From assembly GCF_910596095.1 (NCBI RefSeq), contig NC_056554.1, forward strand, positions 5,704,001 through 5,768,000: a DNA stretch of 64,000 bases. The letters run 5' to 3'. The stretch is from Thunnus maccoyii (Eukaryota; Chordata; Actinopteri; Scombriformes; Scombridae). A program made the translations under genes and the position numbers. The notes under the pieces were generated by a model, which did no database searches, was not told the DNA's origin, and saw nothing but the letters and a program-made list of their open reading frames with translations. Positions 44,949 to 58,219 of this stretch are shown here, in pieces (position 1 is the first letter of the stretch; every line of letters begins with the position of its first letter).

Positions 44949-46126
44949 TGTACATAAGAGTTCACACAGTCATGTGTTGTATCTTAGATGTTGTAGCTGA
45001 GTTTGTCAGGTATCATCCTTAAATCTGTGCATAATTAAAGTTTTTTTAAAATGTCTTTCTTCCAAACAAGTAGGCTAAATCTTGTAATTCAGTCACATTA
45101 AAGTTATAATACTATTGTTTTGTCCAATAACCATTCAATGTATTTCTATTCAGTAATGATCTCTCAGTATAGTAGTTATGCTTCACTCCTGCAGCTTCTA
45201 CTGTTGTTGTGTATCAGAAGGTGCATTATTGCTCAAATACCAACAGAAAGATGAGAAAAAGAAATTAAAAGTTGATCATAACTTTGTATCATTCAAGTTG
45301 TCATTTGTTATTGATTACTAGGACTGTTTTCTGCTCCTGTTATGAGATGTTGAGTCATGGAGGGATTTTCTTATGAATGTTAACAATCTCCTGTTTCCTG
45401 CCATTGTGTTTTTGATCCTAATGTTAATGCATTATAACAAGACTACCAGAAGACAAAATACAAGACAACAACAAAACATTTTCATCTTTGTGGATACAGA
45501 ATACAGGTCACTGTTTCCAGCTGGTATTTTCTAACTGATATCTGAGAGTGAAACCAGAGACTAAATGACTAAAGACCAAATGGAGAGCCATGAATGTGTG
45601 CTGGCAAAACTTTGTTTGAGAGCAGATGTTGATGTAGCTTGTGAAGGTAAAGTGAGTTTGTGTAAAATAAAAGTGACTCATGGTGGATGTTTAAAAGTAG
45701 CATTACTCTCTATCTTTGAATACAGCAAGGCCTTTGATGTCTGTGGAAGGTTTCACTGCTTTATTTGTAGCTTTGACTCTGGATATCTTTTGATTTTTAC
45801 TTCATTTCAGCTCAGACCACACTGTGCTGTCTCTTCCTGTCAAACAAGTGATGTGTCACCCACCCTCCCTATCGTACTCTCTCTGTAACTAAGTTTGACC
45901 GTCATCAGTGTCCTTTCTGCTCTTTTAATTGTCACATTAAGATTGTAGACAGATGAAATAAGAAAGACAAAGACTTTGGCTTAGAAAAGAAAAAGAAAAA
46001 CACAAGCATGAAAATACAAACTAGTTTTTACTTTTGTGGTTGCTTGTATTCACCACCTACATCTGAGAACAACCACAGAATAATATGATAAAGCATCAGA
46101 GCTGCAGTTCCAGTTGCTTCCTGAGT
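44949..46126. other. Intergenic spacer, unit IV
   Basis: Duplicate of 1741-2916; plus-strand frame open at 45565-45888 but not supported as a gene. Confidence 0.5.
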
Positions 46127-46249
46127 CTATCTAGTGGCAGCATAAACAACATGAGTTTCCTCCTCTCTCTCTGCTGCTGGCCTCCTGCTTCTTATTGTTT
46201 TTGGAAGGAACCTCAGCACTGAAGAGTTCAGCTCATCTGAGCCCAAATA
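46127..46249 (-). other. Orphan intact tail exon D1, unit IV
   Basis: Intact 41-codon exon downstream of gene A4. Confidence 0.55.
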
Positions 46250-46909
46250 CTGTAAATCAGAGAATTGGAGTCACATACTGTATCTCACACTGCAATCTCT
46301 GTTTTTTCAATGTCTTCAAGTGCTGCACCTTTTACCAACACAGTTCTTCAGAAGTCAGATAAAACAAAATGTAGTAGCAGTTTTATTTGGTGTGTTTTGT
46401 GGTTGTTGCTACATTGTGAAAGTAACACACTGGAGAAAATAGTACAGAGCTGAAGGCCATTCTTGCTGTGGTTGAGATGTCTCTTTTAGGCTGACACAGA
46501 CAGTACTGTTTGTTACACTTGAAAGTGGCAGGATGGATGACTGAGAGCATAAATACATGTTACATGCTAAAAAACACACCTGGATGTTAGCTGTAGACTA
46601 TCTTTGTATTTTCTTCCACGTACCACTATAGACACAGCGACATACTGTATGTACTGTGCATACAGTCTATATTAAGTCAACATTTAAAGCTTAAGTTTCT
46701 GTATTGATGTGCTGTAATAACATCTTTACAAGAGCGATATGAAATAAAAGTCAGCACTAGAAAGAAGATGCAACTGTTATGCATCTTTTTTTCTGCCAAA
46801 GTGATGGTCTCCTGTCCACCAAACACACAAAAACACATAAAAACACAAGTGCAGATTCACGTGAAAAAGCATCAGTTCCCCTCTGAACAGCTTTTCTTGT
46901 TTCTTGAGT
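46250..46909. other. 3' flank of gene A4
   Basis: No exon; duplicate of 3040-3699. Confidence 0.45.
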
Positions 46910-48301
46910 CTATCTGGTGGCAGCATACACAACATTTGGCTCCACCGCTCTTCTTTTTGCTTTTTGACAGAAAGTCACTGCTGCATAGTTCAGGTCATCA
47001 GAGCCCAGATTCTGTAAATAAAAGTATTTACAGTCAGTCACCTTAACAAGTGGAAATGAAGAGAAAAACAAAACAATGGCTGGACATGATCTTAAATTAT
47101 AAAACAAATACAAGTAAATGATCAAACTTTACTTGTAAAGTAAATGATAAAACATGATTCACCTCACTCTGTTGTTGATTCTTTTCTTCATTAGCTGCCA
47201 AATGAAAGAGACAATGGATCTAATCAGTTAATTGACCGTCATTATTCTAAAACTTTACTGTTATTCTGTTTTGGCAAACATGAAATTTAGTATTCTTCCA
47301 AAATATTCACACAACTTTAAAGAATTTGTGAAAAAAACTATAAACCAAATACAAGATTGAAACATTACCTCTCTGAAGTTTTCTGTTTTTAACAACCAGA
47401 CCAATGATGACCGTAGTGTGGAGAACAAACAGACTGCCCAAGATCACCAAGATCACACCCATCAGCTTTGTTGTTGCATCAGACTCTGCCACAAGAAAGA
47501 TCTTTAATCAGACTGTTTCTCCTTTTCTAGCTAAAAATGACGAACATTAAAATGGACAAATGAATTTTGCACAATGAAATCTATAAGAGACTCTTACGTT
47601 TAGACTTTCTGCCAATGTCATCATATGATTCATCATCACTGCCTTTTAATGAAATGAAGATACATTTTATTGTTATTTTGTATTAAAAATGTGCATCAAT
47701 ATCTTGTTCTGACAATAATTAAATAGCCACATATAGAAAGACATAAGAGAAGAATATAAATTTCATAACATCTTACCTTCAACATTTAAATGTATGACAC
47801 TTAAAACTGTCTGTCCGCTAATGTAAAATCCACAGAAATAAACCCCTGAGTCAGATAAATCCACTTCCTTAATGTTGAGGGAGACTGTGGAAATGTTGGA
47901 GCTCATTTGAAATTTTCCATTTTGAAATCCATCACAGTATTGAAGACTTTTAGAGTTGATCATAGTTGAGATACAGCTGGCTTTGGTTCTGTTGACCAGT
48001 CTGAACCAGGATATTGTTGCTTGAACTTCGTAAGTTTTGGTGCACTGCAGTGTGACGTTTTCACCAGGCTGGACCTCCACAGTGTGAGACTCAGAAAGTG
48101 AGACCGAGATCCAGCCTGAAACACACAGCAGAGACAACAAGAGATTTAGTTGTTATAGGAAGAAAAACAAAACCTCTTAATAAATTGAATAATGAGCAAA
48201 AACCATTAAATTCTGGCAGCGATGAAGTTGAGAGAAATGTAGTGGCAGTACTTACTGATGCTGCAGAGAATGAAAGCTGTTATCAAGGTAAGGTTCATCA
48301 T
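46910..48301 (-). CDS. Single V-set Ig receptor with ITIM, A type, copy A4
   Basis: Predicted 226 aa. Exons: 48256-48301, 47777-48115, 47598-47642, 47369-47485, 47163-47194, 46910-47011; all splice sites intact. V-domain variants: VEVQPGENVTLQC (Ser to Pro), TYEVQATISWF, MINSKSLQYCDGFQNG; the last loop, GFYISGQTVLS, is as in A1. Exon 5 reads EKNQQQSE instead of EKNRQQSE. The tail is SDDLNYAAV ... KRRAVEPNVVYAATR. In this unit it is the only intact receptor gene. Confidence 0.85.
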
Positions 48302-49087
48302 GGTGCGTATGATTGTAGCTCAGCAATGTGTGTAATCAAACTGTGCTCCAGGAAGGGTGCTCTCAATTTAAGAGGTGGGGCCATTTTTTCTTGCTCATAC
48401 AGTCGCGTAAACTGTCCACATGAATGCTTTCTGTAAAACGAGTGTTGATGCCAAATGATCGTCTGAACAGATACGAGATGGTTATCCTAAAAGTTATTTT
48501 AGCTACGTAGTGTTCAAACCAAAGTTAAAGAATGATAGAATTTACACACACACCCCTCCCAAATCTGAACAAACCCCGGTGAAACCCAAATATAGCAACA
48601 GCTAGCCAGCTAAGGAGACACAATATACAGGTTTGGATTTACCCAAAGGTGTTTTCACATCAAAGCTAACACACCTGGAGCAATCTGTCTCTCTACTGAA
48701 TGCACACAGACATTATGTTGATCCTCCATCCAATTCTTTGTAAGACAGCAATCCCACCTTCCTATGTAGGAGTAAAAAGAGCATCACTGGGATTAGTAAC
48801 TGTGTCAATACTGAATTTAAAAACTGAATCCCTTACATTACTTGTAAGAGATTTGAAACTACTCATTAATGAAAAATGTATCACATCAGTGTAATGTGCT
48901 CTGGTTAAAACATTGATCAAGAATGTTGTTGGATTTGTTCTGTGTCAGCTGTCAACTGATCTTTGTCTGACTCAATACTAGTAAAACTTCACAATATGTC
49001 AATAATGTGTATAGACCAGAGGCAGACTGAACACCACTGGATGTCATGTAGGCAGCTATACTGGAAACATCTACAATGTGGAGATGA
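48302..49087. other. Upstream region of gene A4
   Basis: Putative promoter and spacer, as in unit I. Confidence 0.4.
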
Positions 49088-49397
49088 TGGGCGGCTGTGG
49101 CTCAGGAGGTAGAGCGGGTCATCCACTAATGGGAAGATCGGCGGTTCGATTCCCGGCTCCTCCAGTCCACATGCCGATGTGTCCTTGGGCAAGATACTTA
49201 ACCCCTCAGTGTATGAATGTGTGTGAATGGTTAGTTTCCTCTGATGGGCAGGTTGGGACCTTGCATGGTAACCCCTGTACCCATTCAGCTTATGAATGTG
49301 TGTGAATGGGTGAATGTGATTTGTAGTGTAAAAGCGCTTTGAGTGGTCGGAAGACTAGAAAGGTGCTATACAAGTACAGTCCATTTACCATTTACCA
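49088..49397 (+). mobile_element. tRNA-derived SINE, unit IV copy
   Basis: Same insertion as at 5880, with a perfect B box GGTTCGATTCC and two CCATTTACC tail repeats. Confidence 0.7.
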
Positions 49398-50288
49398 TGA
49401 TCAGCCATCGTCCTCTAGAACCTCAACAGTGAGGCTCAGCTAAGTGATGTACTGCTGTGAATACATATGTAATGGAATCACTGATCTTCACACACACTCA
49501 CTAAAGCATATCATAGTAAAACAAGCTATTTTTGGAAGATGCTTAATAATTATGTCTCCATAAGCCGACAGCTTGACATATATATGAGGTATGAATGTGG
49601 GAACTGATGAAAGGTGAATTAAAAAAATCATATGCCAATTAGCAGAACTTTATTTCAGATACCTGGAAAAAGAGGGACGAGTGTTTAACCAGTTCCTCCA
49701 CATGGTACCTGAGAAAAACTTGATGCTGCCAGTCTTCCTTTGAATTTGACGTACCAAATGAATCACTGTGTCACGCACACCTGACATGCACCTTGTCTTG
49801 AGAGGATCTGTGTACATTGATTGAAAAAAAATGCAATTTGTATTTTCTGTACCTGGGCAGGTCTTAATCTATCTGGACAGGCTGCCCAAGTAGAGAGAAA
49901 CACTGATGTACAGTCTGGAGCAGAGTGAATGTTTTCACATGAGGCTGTCAGTGTCAAACTGTGTCACAAGTTGCTTATAGATCATGTGAAGATAAAACAG
50001 TGGTGCAAGTTTGTCAGAAGTGTTAAGATACATATACAGATATGTCACTAATACAGACAGGGCTGTTTGTCACCACAGTGTAAAGTGCAACAAGGGGCAG
50101 GTGGGAGCCACATATAATTATATTTATAAATACGACCTTTTAAAATACATATTTGAATTCAGACATTTAGTACATCAACATCAGTTTAAATATCCAGTTT
50201 TCACTTTGATAGTTGTAAGTTTTGCAAAAAGGTTTTTATAAATGTTCTGTAGAAGCTGATCATTTAGTCTACTTGACAGCAGAAAGTC
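49398..50288. other. Spacer, unit IV
   Basis: Duplicate of 6188-7098. No gene. Confidence 0.5.
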
Positions 50289-50356
50289 ACACAGTTAAAT
50301 ACACAGTTAAATACACAGTTAACTACACAGTTAACTACACAGTTAAATACACAGTT
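50289..50356. repeat. 12-bp minisatellite, unit IV
   Basis: About 5.5 copies of ACACAGTTAACT / ACACAGTTAAAT. Confidence 0.95.
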
Positions 50357-50823
50357 TTGACTGAACAGGTCTCTTGACTTTCAGGTCGGTTGTGCTCTGA
50401 CTACACTGTGATATTATGTGTACCTCACTCACTCCTCCACTGTTGCATCTAACTCTCTCTATAAGAGAATGTGGACAGTCATCAATGTCCTTACTGGCTC
50501 CTCCTCCCTCAAACACCAATCATATTGTTTTGCTGTCAGATCTCCATCTGAGGCAGATAAAATAATCAAGAAAGAGACTTTGAGAGAGATGAGAATGAAA
50601 ACATTTAGCTCACTTTATTTATTTGCAGAAATAACAAAACACACACAAACAATACATTAAAGAATTAAAAATGATTTTCATCAGGTGCTTAACTCAACAA
50701 CACACAACACAATTTTGTATGAATCAAACTTGTTTAGATGATTTGACATCATTTTTGGATAAGTTGATGGTGTGTATCGCTACCCTCACAATACTCCACC
50801 AGCAGATTAATGAAGCATTAGTT
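50357..50823. other. 3' flank left behind by deleted gene, unit IV
   Basis: D-type 3' UTR with its AATAAA near 50624. The gene it served is missing. Confidence 0.45.
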
Positions 50824-50954
50824 TCACTCTGAGCTGTTGCTGTTGTTTCTTCTTGTCTGTCTGCTGGCAGCATAAATAACATGAGTGTCCACTTCTCTCT
50901 GTGATGCAGGCCTCCTGCTTCTTATTGTTGTTGAATACAAAGTCAGTGCTGTGT
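50824..50954 (-). pseudogene. Fragment of D-type tail exon, gene deleted
   Basis: Holds the last 131 nt of the D-type terminal exon, ending in the same TGA as B2. It breaks off at 'gtgctgtgt' and joins directly to sequence that elsewhere lies upstream of exon 1. Exons 1-5 are gone through one deletion of about 1.45 kb. Confidence 0.8.
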
Positions 50955-51066
50955 TTGGCCTCAATGAGAACAAGACAAAGTTATTTTTCAGACAATGTGA
51001 TTTAATAATAAATAATCTTCATGCCAAATTACATACAATATAGTGAAGAAAGATATATTGAATAAG

Positions 51067-51404
51067 AGTGTTTCCCCTAGGTTGATTGCTTTGGGGCGGT
51101 GGGGGGTGAAGGGTTGTGATGGCTGATGAAAAACTCAGAAGACACATTTCCACGACAACGATTTGGAAGACGAGTCTTTTCTTTGTCTTGAGAAGCTGCA
51201 GCATTTATTTATTTACTGCCAGACTGACAAGTTACTGCTAACCTTTTCACCGTCACTTTTCTGCCTCTCTCTCTCTGCACTCGCTCAAGTACACACGCTA
51301 ATTTACACACTCACCACACACACACACATTACACACTGCCCTATTCCTAAACAGAGCTACACTACGGCAGTGTGGCGCTGCTGAATGAATATTGGGGAAA
51401 TACT
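51067..51404. mobile_element. hAT-like MITE, unit IV
   Basis: Same site as at 9635. The right end is mutated to GGGGAAATACT, and an internal 'catctgctccgctcgcatt' stretch is missing. Confidence 0.55.
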
Positions 51405-52701
51405 GAGATATTTACCTCAATATCCAGTTTCTTGCTGTTTGTGTTTTTTCTATTATATCATTACACATTATAGCTGCTCCAAGACTAAACAGTGAGTGCT
51501 GACATGCTCTCCATGTTGTTGTTATCTCTGATTTCTTCTCAGAGCTGAATACAAACCTTGAGTGCACTTATCATTTTTAATTGTTTTTAATATTCTCATT
51601 CAACATTTCTTCTTTTACTGTCATTAATATTGTTGTTCTGTAACCTGTGAAACTAACTGTGGCCTAAACATTGTCAGTCATGTTCTAATGAAATAAACAA
51701 TAAAAAGATTGGGAGCAAGAAAATCCTGAGAACATTTTTCAGGACCCGTTATTGTCGAGCGCTTTCATCAAAATTTCACAAAGTACATGCTTCATATCTG
51801 GTTGTGTAAATATGAGTTTGTATATTTCAACAAGTCTGAAAGAAACTGTGAAGGTCAATTAGTCAGTTTGTATAAAGTAATGAGTGGAGTAGTGAAATAT
51901 TGTCAGGAGTTGATATATACTGGTAACTTTTAACTAGACTTGGATGTTTGTGGTTATGGCTGAAAACCAGTCTTCCTGTGGTTTAGACTTTACTGTTGCT
52001 GTTTGTCGTCTGCTGGTTATTTCTACACTTTGTTTCTCCAAAACATCTGTACAAATACAGCTGCAGATTGTGTTTTATCCTCACGAGCAAAGCAACAAGG
52101 CCGGTGTCACTTTTTCTTTTTAGACTTTCTCACAGATTTGTGAGTTCAGAGGCATCATAATGTGTTCCGACCACACTGTGTTGTCTCCACTGTGAAAGAC
52201 TTCAACTCTCTCTATACTCTGTGTAGTCATCAGTGTCCAAAGGACAAGATAATAACAAGATTTTTGACAAGTGAAAGGAAAAATAAAAAGGCAACAAAAC
52301 TCATCATTAACAAGCCGAAGTGCAGCTTCATGCTGTCTGTTGTGGCCTCTCTGCTCTGCATGTGTGTGTGTGTCGCTCAAACGAAACACAGCAGAGAAGA
52401 GAGATGGAGAAGCATCGGAGACTCTGAAGCACATAAAAAAACACAGCAATGTAACCTGTTCATTACATTTTTATAGTGTTCTGACCTCACACCCTGCGTG
52501 CTGTTATTGGCTGGGGGCTACACACCCACTGCCCAAAGGCTGACGCCCAGAAGAATTCACACACCTCCACTGGGTCATAAGTGATGATTGAGAGTCATTA
52601 CTTTAGTATGAGTCTATACATTGTTTGTTTTAGGAAAATCCTGCATAATATGCCTTTAAATATGTTGCACTGACTATTACTGGATATTTGATTATGAAGA
52701 A
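51405..52701. other. Spacer, unit IV right part
   Basis: Duplicate of 18076-19372. No supported gene. Confidence 0.45.
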
Positions 52702-52978
52702 TCAACAAAAATACAACCCAGTGTCAGATAGATTGATAAGCCTGATTTTGAAAAATAAAATGTAGATATTGAATGCCATTTCAAATGTTCCTTTTTGAAC
52801 CCCATTACAGAAAGAAGCAGGCTCAATATAATTGTACAGAGAGGAAATACAACAGGGCTTGTTTCTGTTGACCAGTCTAAACCAGAATATGTGAGAGGAA
52901 GAAGTGGAAAAGTTGGAGCACAGCAGAGAGTCTTCTTCACCAAGCTGGACCTCCACAGTCTGAAACTCAGAGGCTGAG
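52702..52978 (-). pseudogene. Relic C: truncated V-set exon, unit IV
   Basis: Same as at 42005, with TGA right after YFC. Confidence 0.7.
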
Positions 52979-54163
52979 CTGATATAGGAAGAAAAAACAC
53001 AACCTAAATTCAGCACTTTCCAGCAACATGTGACAGTAAATAGCTCTCTCAATGTTGTACTTAATAGTTCAGTTACTGTGGTCTGTAAAGAACGTGACGG
53101 TTTGAGATGAGATGGATTTATACTTGATGGTATTTTAACTGATTACATCTCAACAGATACATCACCAAAATATCTTCACGTTAAGAAGAAAACAAGTTGT
53201 GTGAAAGAGGAACAGTTTTAATTGCATGTGGTTTTACAGCAGAGAGCTAAAGGCCAGTCTTGCTGTGGTTTTGTTTTGGCTGGTTCACACTTTTACCACA
53301 ATGGAAAATGACAGGGGCAGGGTGCACAAGACTTGTTGCATGTCTGCACAGTTACTATACTTATTCACTGTGTCAGTACATAATGGAGACATTTCTAAAA
53401 TTTAGAAATAATAATATATTGAGCCAAATAGAGGAAAATATAGTCTTGTTGAGATTGTTTGTACATTAGTAGAGATCAAGAGGTTAAACAAATTTAGTTT
53501 CATGACCCATGATGTTCACTTGAGACCACACTGTGCTGTACTTCCTGTCAAACAAGTGACGTTTACCTCACTCACTCCTCCCTTCTTGCAGACCATCTGA
53601 CTCTCCCTATAAGGAGATTTGACAGTGATCAGTGTCCTTTTCTGGCTCCTCCTCCATCAAACATCTAACATGCTGTCGTTTCTCTCAGATTAGGATCAGA
53701 GGCAGACAGAATAAGAAAGACTTTAACAGAGAAGGATTGAAAGAAACACAAGCAATAAAATGCAAACTTTAATTTATAATCATATGTTTGACTTTTCCAC
53801 AAAATGCTGATTGATTGATTTTTTAAAAATGTGAACAATTCATTATATTAATTGCTATTGTTATATTTTAATGCTAAAATTAAGTGTATAAATGGGCTAA
53901 GGGTGATGAAAATGAATCTGAACAAGTTTCCACACGTGTGCAACTATTAGCATTTGAGTCTGAGATCATAGGAGCAGTCACAAAAATGACTTAAAACCAT
54001 AGACTGTATAAAAATGCTTAAAACACTTTTTTAAACGTTAAACATTAAACACACTGATGAGAAACGTCTCTAGGAGAGACTCGGATGAGAGCTGCCAGTC
54101 ATGTAGCCGGCAGACTCTGCTGATCTGTCTTAACTGAGAAGTGACCGTCTGCTTACAGAGAAA

Positions 54164-54195
<32 letters not shown>

Positions 54196-55228
54196 TGTGT
54201 GTTTGTGTTAATGTTGCATCACACTGAAAAAGTAGCAACCCGTCAGATCTCACAGCAAGTTACAAACTCTATGTATGTTCATAGTTAGCCAACAGCAATA
54301 TCCTGGTTAGGATGTCAACGGTTAACTGCTGAGAATATTTTTGACTGGTTATGCATGTCGGTCTACAGGTTCATTTGCATACACACTGCACTAATGGCTT
54401 GTTCACAACATCAGATATTCTTTTTCAATGGATAAAGTACCAATGTAAAACTGACTTCTACACAGAGTGTTGCATTATGGGCTGTTTGTAACATTAATGT
54501 TGCTAGGCTAGCGATTGTCTTAAAGTCTGTTTATAGTGAGTGTGTTGGAGTCAATCAGCACTAAAAGTGTTTCGCTAGTCCAGTTTAACCTGCTGGAGTT
54601 CTGAAGGATCATGGAATGTGTTTTTCTGCCACGGAGGAAATAAATTCATGATGAGTGAAAACGAGTGAAGCATCTTCTGACGTCTCTACTACTACTACAA
54701 GCTGCCAGATGTCACTGTCACAGACAGTCTTATTAATAGTAACTGCCAGAGAAAATCATTTTGACCGCTTCCAAGAGCCTGGCAGGAGAGTGTGTGACTA
54801 ACTTTAAAACACAACGTGTATGAATACTTACACTGTACAGTGTTTAGCTGCCTGTGCTCATCACATAATGTTTTAGCTAATGTAAGCTAAAGGGTTAGCT
54901 GTTAATGTTTACGTTGACGTCACACATATATTTGCGGGATGGGAGAAATCTTGCACCACTGTTGATGTCCAGCATGATGATTGAGACACTGGGAAACATT
55001 GAGAGTGTTTATTTGCTGCGTTGCATGTAGTTTTGAATGAGGAAGTACGCAACTTTCTTTTAAGGGAACAATGGCCAGTTCAAAACAGGCCACGCTAAAC
55101 TGGCCATGGGGGTAGTTAATTTTAGAAGGGGCATTACGGCCACACTCTGGGGCATCCACGGCACTGGTTGTTTGGCTGTGGCATAATTCCTGCCCTGCAA
55201 TTAATATGACAAAGCATATTCTAAACTC
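52979..55228. other. Spacer across the unit IV/V boundary
   Basis: At about 53780 sequence next to the E relic joins directly to the equivalent of position 172 of unit I. The E tail scrap and the first part of the unit are therefore deleted here. The (TG)n tract is at 54163-54209. No gene. Confidence 0.5.
54163..54209. repeat. (TG)n microsatellite, unit V
   Basis: About 23 dinucleotides with two TTTG interruptions. Confidence 0.9.
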
Positions 55229-55366
55229 ACACATCCAGTAGCTTCCTGAATCTGGTGGCAGCAGCAAACACAACATTCAGCTCCAGCTCTCTCTCTGATG
55301 CAGACCTGCAATTTTTCTTTTGTCTTTGGATGGGCTACATAGTTCAGGTCATCTGAGCTCACATTT
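55229..55366 (-). pseudogene. Relic P: broken ITIM tail exon, unit V
   Basis: Same relic as in unit II. Confidence 0.75.
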
Positions 55367-56043
55367 TGTACATAAGAGTTCACACAGTCATGTGTTGTAT
55401 CTTAGATGCTGTAGCTGAGTTTGTCAGGTATCATCCTTAAATCTGTGCATAATTAAAGTTTTTTTAAAATGTCTTTCTTCCAAACAAGTAGGCTAAATCT
55501 TGTAATTCAGTCACATTAAAGTTATAATACTATTGTTTTCTCCAATAGCCATTGAATGTATTTCTATTCAGTAATGATCTGTCAGTATAGTCGTTATGCT
55601 TAGATGTTTAAAAGTAGCATTACTCTCTATCTTTGAATACAGCAAGGCCTTTGATGTCTGTGGAAGGTTTCACTGCTTTATTTGTAGCTTTGACTCTGGA
55701 CATCTCTTGATTTTTACTTCATTTCAGCTCAGACCACACTGTGCTGTCTCTTCCTGTCAAACAAGTGATGTGTCACCCACCCTCCCTATCGTACTCTCTC
55801 TGTAACTAAGTTTGACCGTCATCAGTGTCCTTTCTGCTCTTTTAATTGTCACATTAAGATTGTAGACAGATGAAATAAGAAAGACAAAGACTTTGGCTTA
55901 GAAAAGAAAAAGAAAAACACAAGCATGAAAATACAAACTATTTTTTATTTTTTTGGTTGCTTGTATTCACCACCTACATGTGAGAACAACCACAGAATAA
56001 TATGATAAAGCATCAGAGCTGCAGTTCCAGTTGCTTCCTGAGT
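55367..56043. other. Intergenic spacer with deletion, unit V
   Basis: At about 55600 roughly 500 bp present in other units is missing, which removes the start of the plus-strand frame seen in units I, II and IV. No gene. Confidence 0.5.
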
Positions 56044-56166
56044 CTATCTAGTGGCAGCATAAACAACATGAGTTTCCTCCTCTCTCTCTGCTGCTGGCCT
56101 CCTGCTTCTTATTGTTTTTGGAAGGAACCTCAGCACTGAAGAGTTGAGCTCATCTGAGCCCAAATA
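56044..56166 (-). other. Orphan intact tail exon D1, unit V
   Basis: Intact 41-codon exon downstream of gene A5. If A5 transcripts read through, it could act as an alternative end. Confidence 0.55.
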
Positions 56167-56826
56167 CTGTAAATCAGAGAATTAGAGTCACATACTGTAT
56201 CTCACACTGCAATCTCTGTTTTTTCAATGTCTTCAAGTGCTGCACCTTTTACCAACACAGTTCTTCAGAAGTCAGAAAAAACAAAATGTAGTAGCAGTTT
56301 TATTTGGTGTGTTTTGTGGTTGTTGCTACATTGTTAAAGTAACACACTGGAGAAAATAGTACAGAGCTGAAGGCCATTCTTGCTGTGGTTGAGATGTCTC
56401 TTTTAGGCTGACACAGACAGTACTGTTTGTTACACTTGAAAGTGGCAGGATGGACGACTGAGAGCATAAATACATGTTACATGCTAAAAAACACACCTGG
56501 ATGTTAGCTGTAGACTATCTTTGTATTTTCTTCCACGTACCACTATAGACACAGCGACATACTGTATGTACTGTGCATACAGTCTATATTAAGTCAACAT
56601 TTAAAGCTTAAGTTTCTGTATTGATGTGCTGTAATAACATCTTTACAAGAGCGATATGAAATAAAACTCAGCACTAGAAAGAAGATGCAACTGTTATGCA
56701 TCTTTTTTTCTGCCAAAGTGATGGTCTCCTGTCCACCAAACACACAAAAACACATAAAAACACAAGTGCAGATTCACATGAAAAAGCATCAGTTCCCCTC
56801 TGAAGAGCTTTTCTTGTTTCTTGAGT
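56167..56826. other. 3' flank of gene A5
   Basis: No exon; duplicate of 3040-3699. Confidence 0.45.
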
Positions 56827-58219
56827 CTATCTGGTGGCAGCATACACAACATTTGGCTCCACCGCTCTTCTTTTTGCTTTTTGACAGAAAGTCACTGCTG
56901 CATAGTTCAGGTCATCAGAGCCCAGATTCTGTAAATAAAAGTATTTACAGTCAGTCACCTTAACAAGTGGAAATGAAGAGAAAAACAAAACAATGGCTGG
57001 ACATGATCTTAAATTATAAAACAAATACAAGTAAATGATCAAACTTTACTTGTAAAGTAAATGATAAAACATGATTCACCTCACTCTGTTGTCGATTCTT
57101 TTCTTCATTAGCTGCCAAATGAAAGAGACAATGTATCTAATCAGTTAATTGACCGTCATTATTCTAAAACTTTACTGTTATTCTGTTTTGGCAAACATGA
57201 AATTTAGTATTCTTCTAAAATATTCACACAACTTTAAAGAATTTGTGAAAAAAAACTATAAACCAAATACAAGATCGAAACATTACCTCTCTGAAGTTTT
57301 CTGTTTTTAACAACCAGACCAATGATGACCGTAGTGTGGAGAACAAACAGACTGCCCAAGATCACCAAGATCACACCCATCAGCTTTGTTGTTGCATCCG
57401 ACTCTGCCACAAGAAAGATCTTTAATCAGACTGTTTCTCCTTTTCTAGCTAAAAATGACTAACATTAAAATGGACAAATGAATTTTGCACAATGAAATCT
57501 ATAAGAGACTCTTATGTTTAGACTTTCTGCCAATGTCATCATATGATTCATCATCACTGCCTTTTAATGAAATGAAGATACATTTTATTTTTATTTTGTA
57601 TTAAAAATGTGCATCAATATCTTGTTCTGATAATAATTAAATAGCCACATATAGAAAGACATAAGAGAAGAATATACATTTCATAACATCTTACCTTCAA
57701 CATTTAAATGTATGACACTTAAAAATGTCTGTCCGTTAATGTTAAATCCACAGAAATAAACCCCTGAGTCAGATAAATTCACTTCCTTAATGTTGAGGGA
57801 GACTGTGGAAATGTTGGAGCTCATTTGAAATTTTCCATCTTTAAATCCATCACAGTATTTAACAGTTTCAGAGCTGATCATAGTTGAGATACAGCTGGCT
57901 TTGGTTCTGTTGACCAGTCTGAACCAGGATATTGTTGCTTGAACTTCGTAAATTTTGGGGCACTGCAGTGTGACGTTTTCACCAGACTGGACCTCCACAG
58001 TGTGAGACTCAGAAAGTGAGACAGAGATCCAGCCTGAAACACACAGCAGAGACAACAAGAGATTTAGTTGTTATAGGAAGAAAAACAAAACCTCTTAATA
58101 AATTGAATAATGAGCAAAAACCATTAAATTGTGGCAGCAATGAAGTTGAGAGAAATGTAGTGGCAGTACTTACTGATGCTGCAGAGAATGAAAGCTGTTA
58201 TCAAGGTAAGGTTCATCAT
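56827..58219 (-). CDS. Single V-set Ig receptor with ITIM, A type, linker donor mutated, copy A5
   Basis: Exons: 58174-58219, 57695-58033, (57516-57560), 57287-57403, 57080-57111, 56827-56928. The linker exon's donor is AT instead of GT (ATAAG at 57515 downward; all other A copies have GTAAG). Because this exon is 45 nt and phase 1 on both sides, skipping it keeps the frame and gives 211 aa; with it the product would be 226 aa. V variants: QCPKIYEVQATISWF, MISSETVKYCDGFKDG, GFNINGQTFLS. The ITIM tail is intact. Confidence 0.8.
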
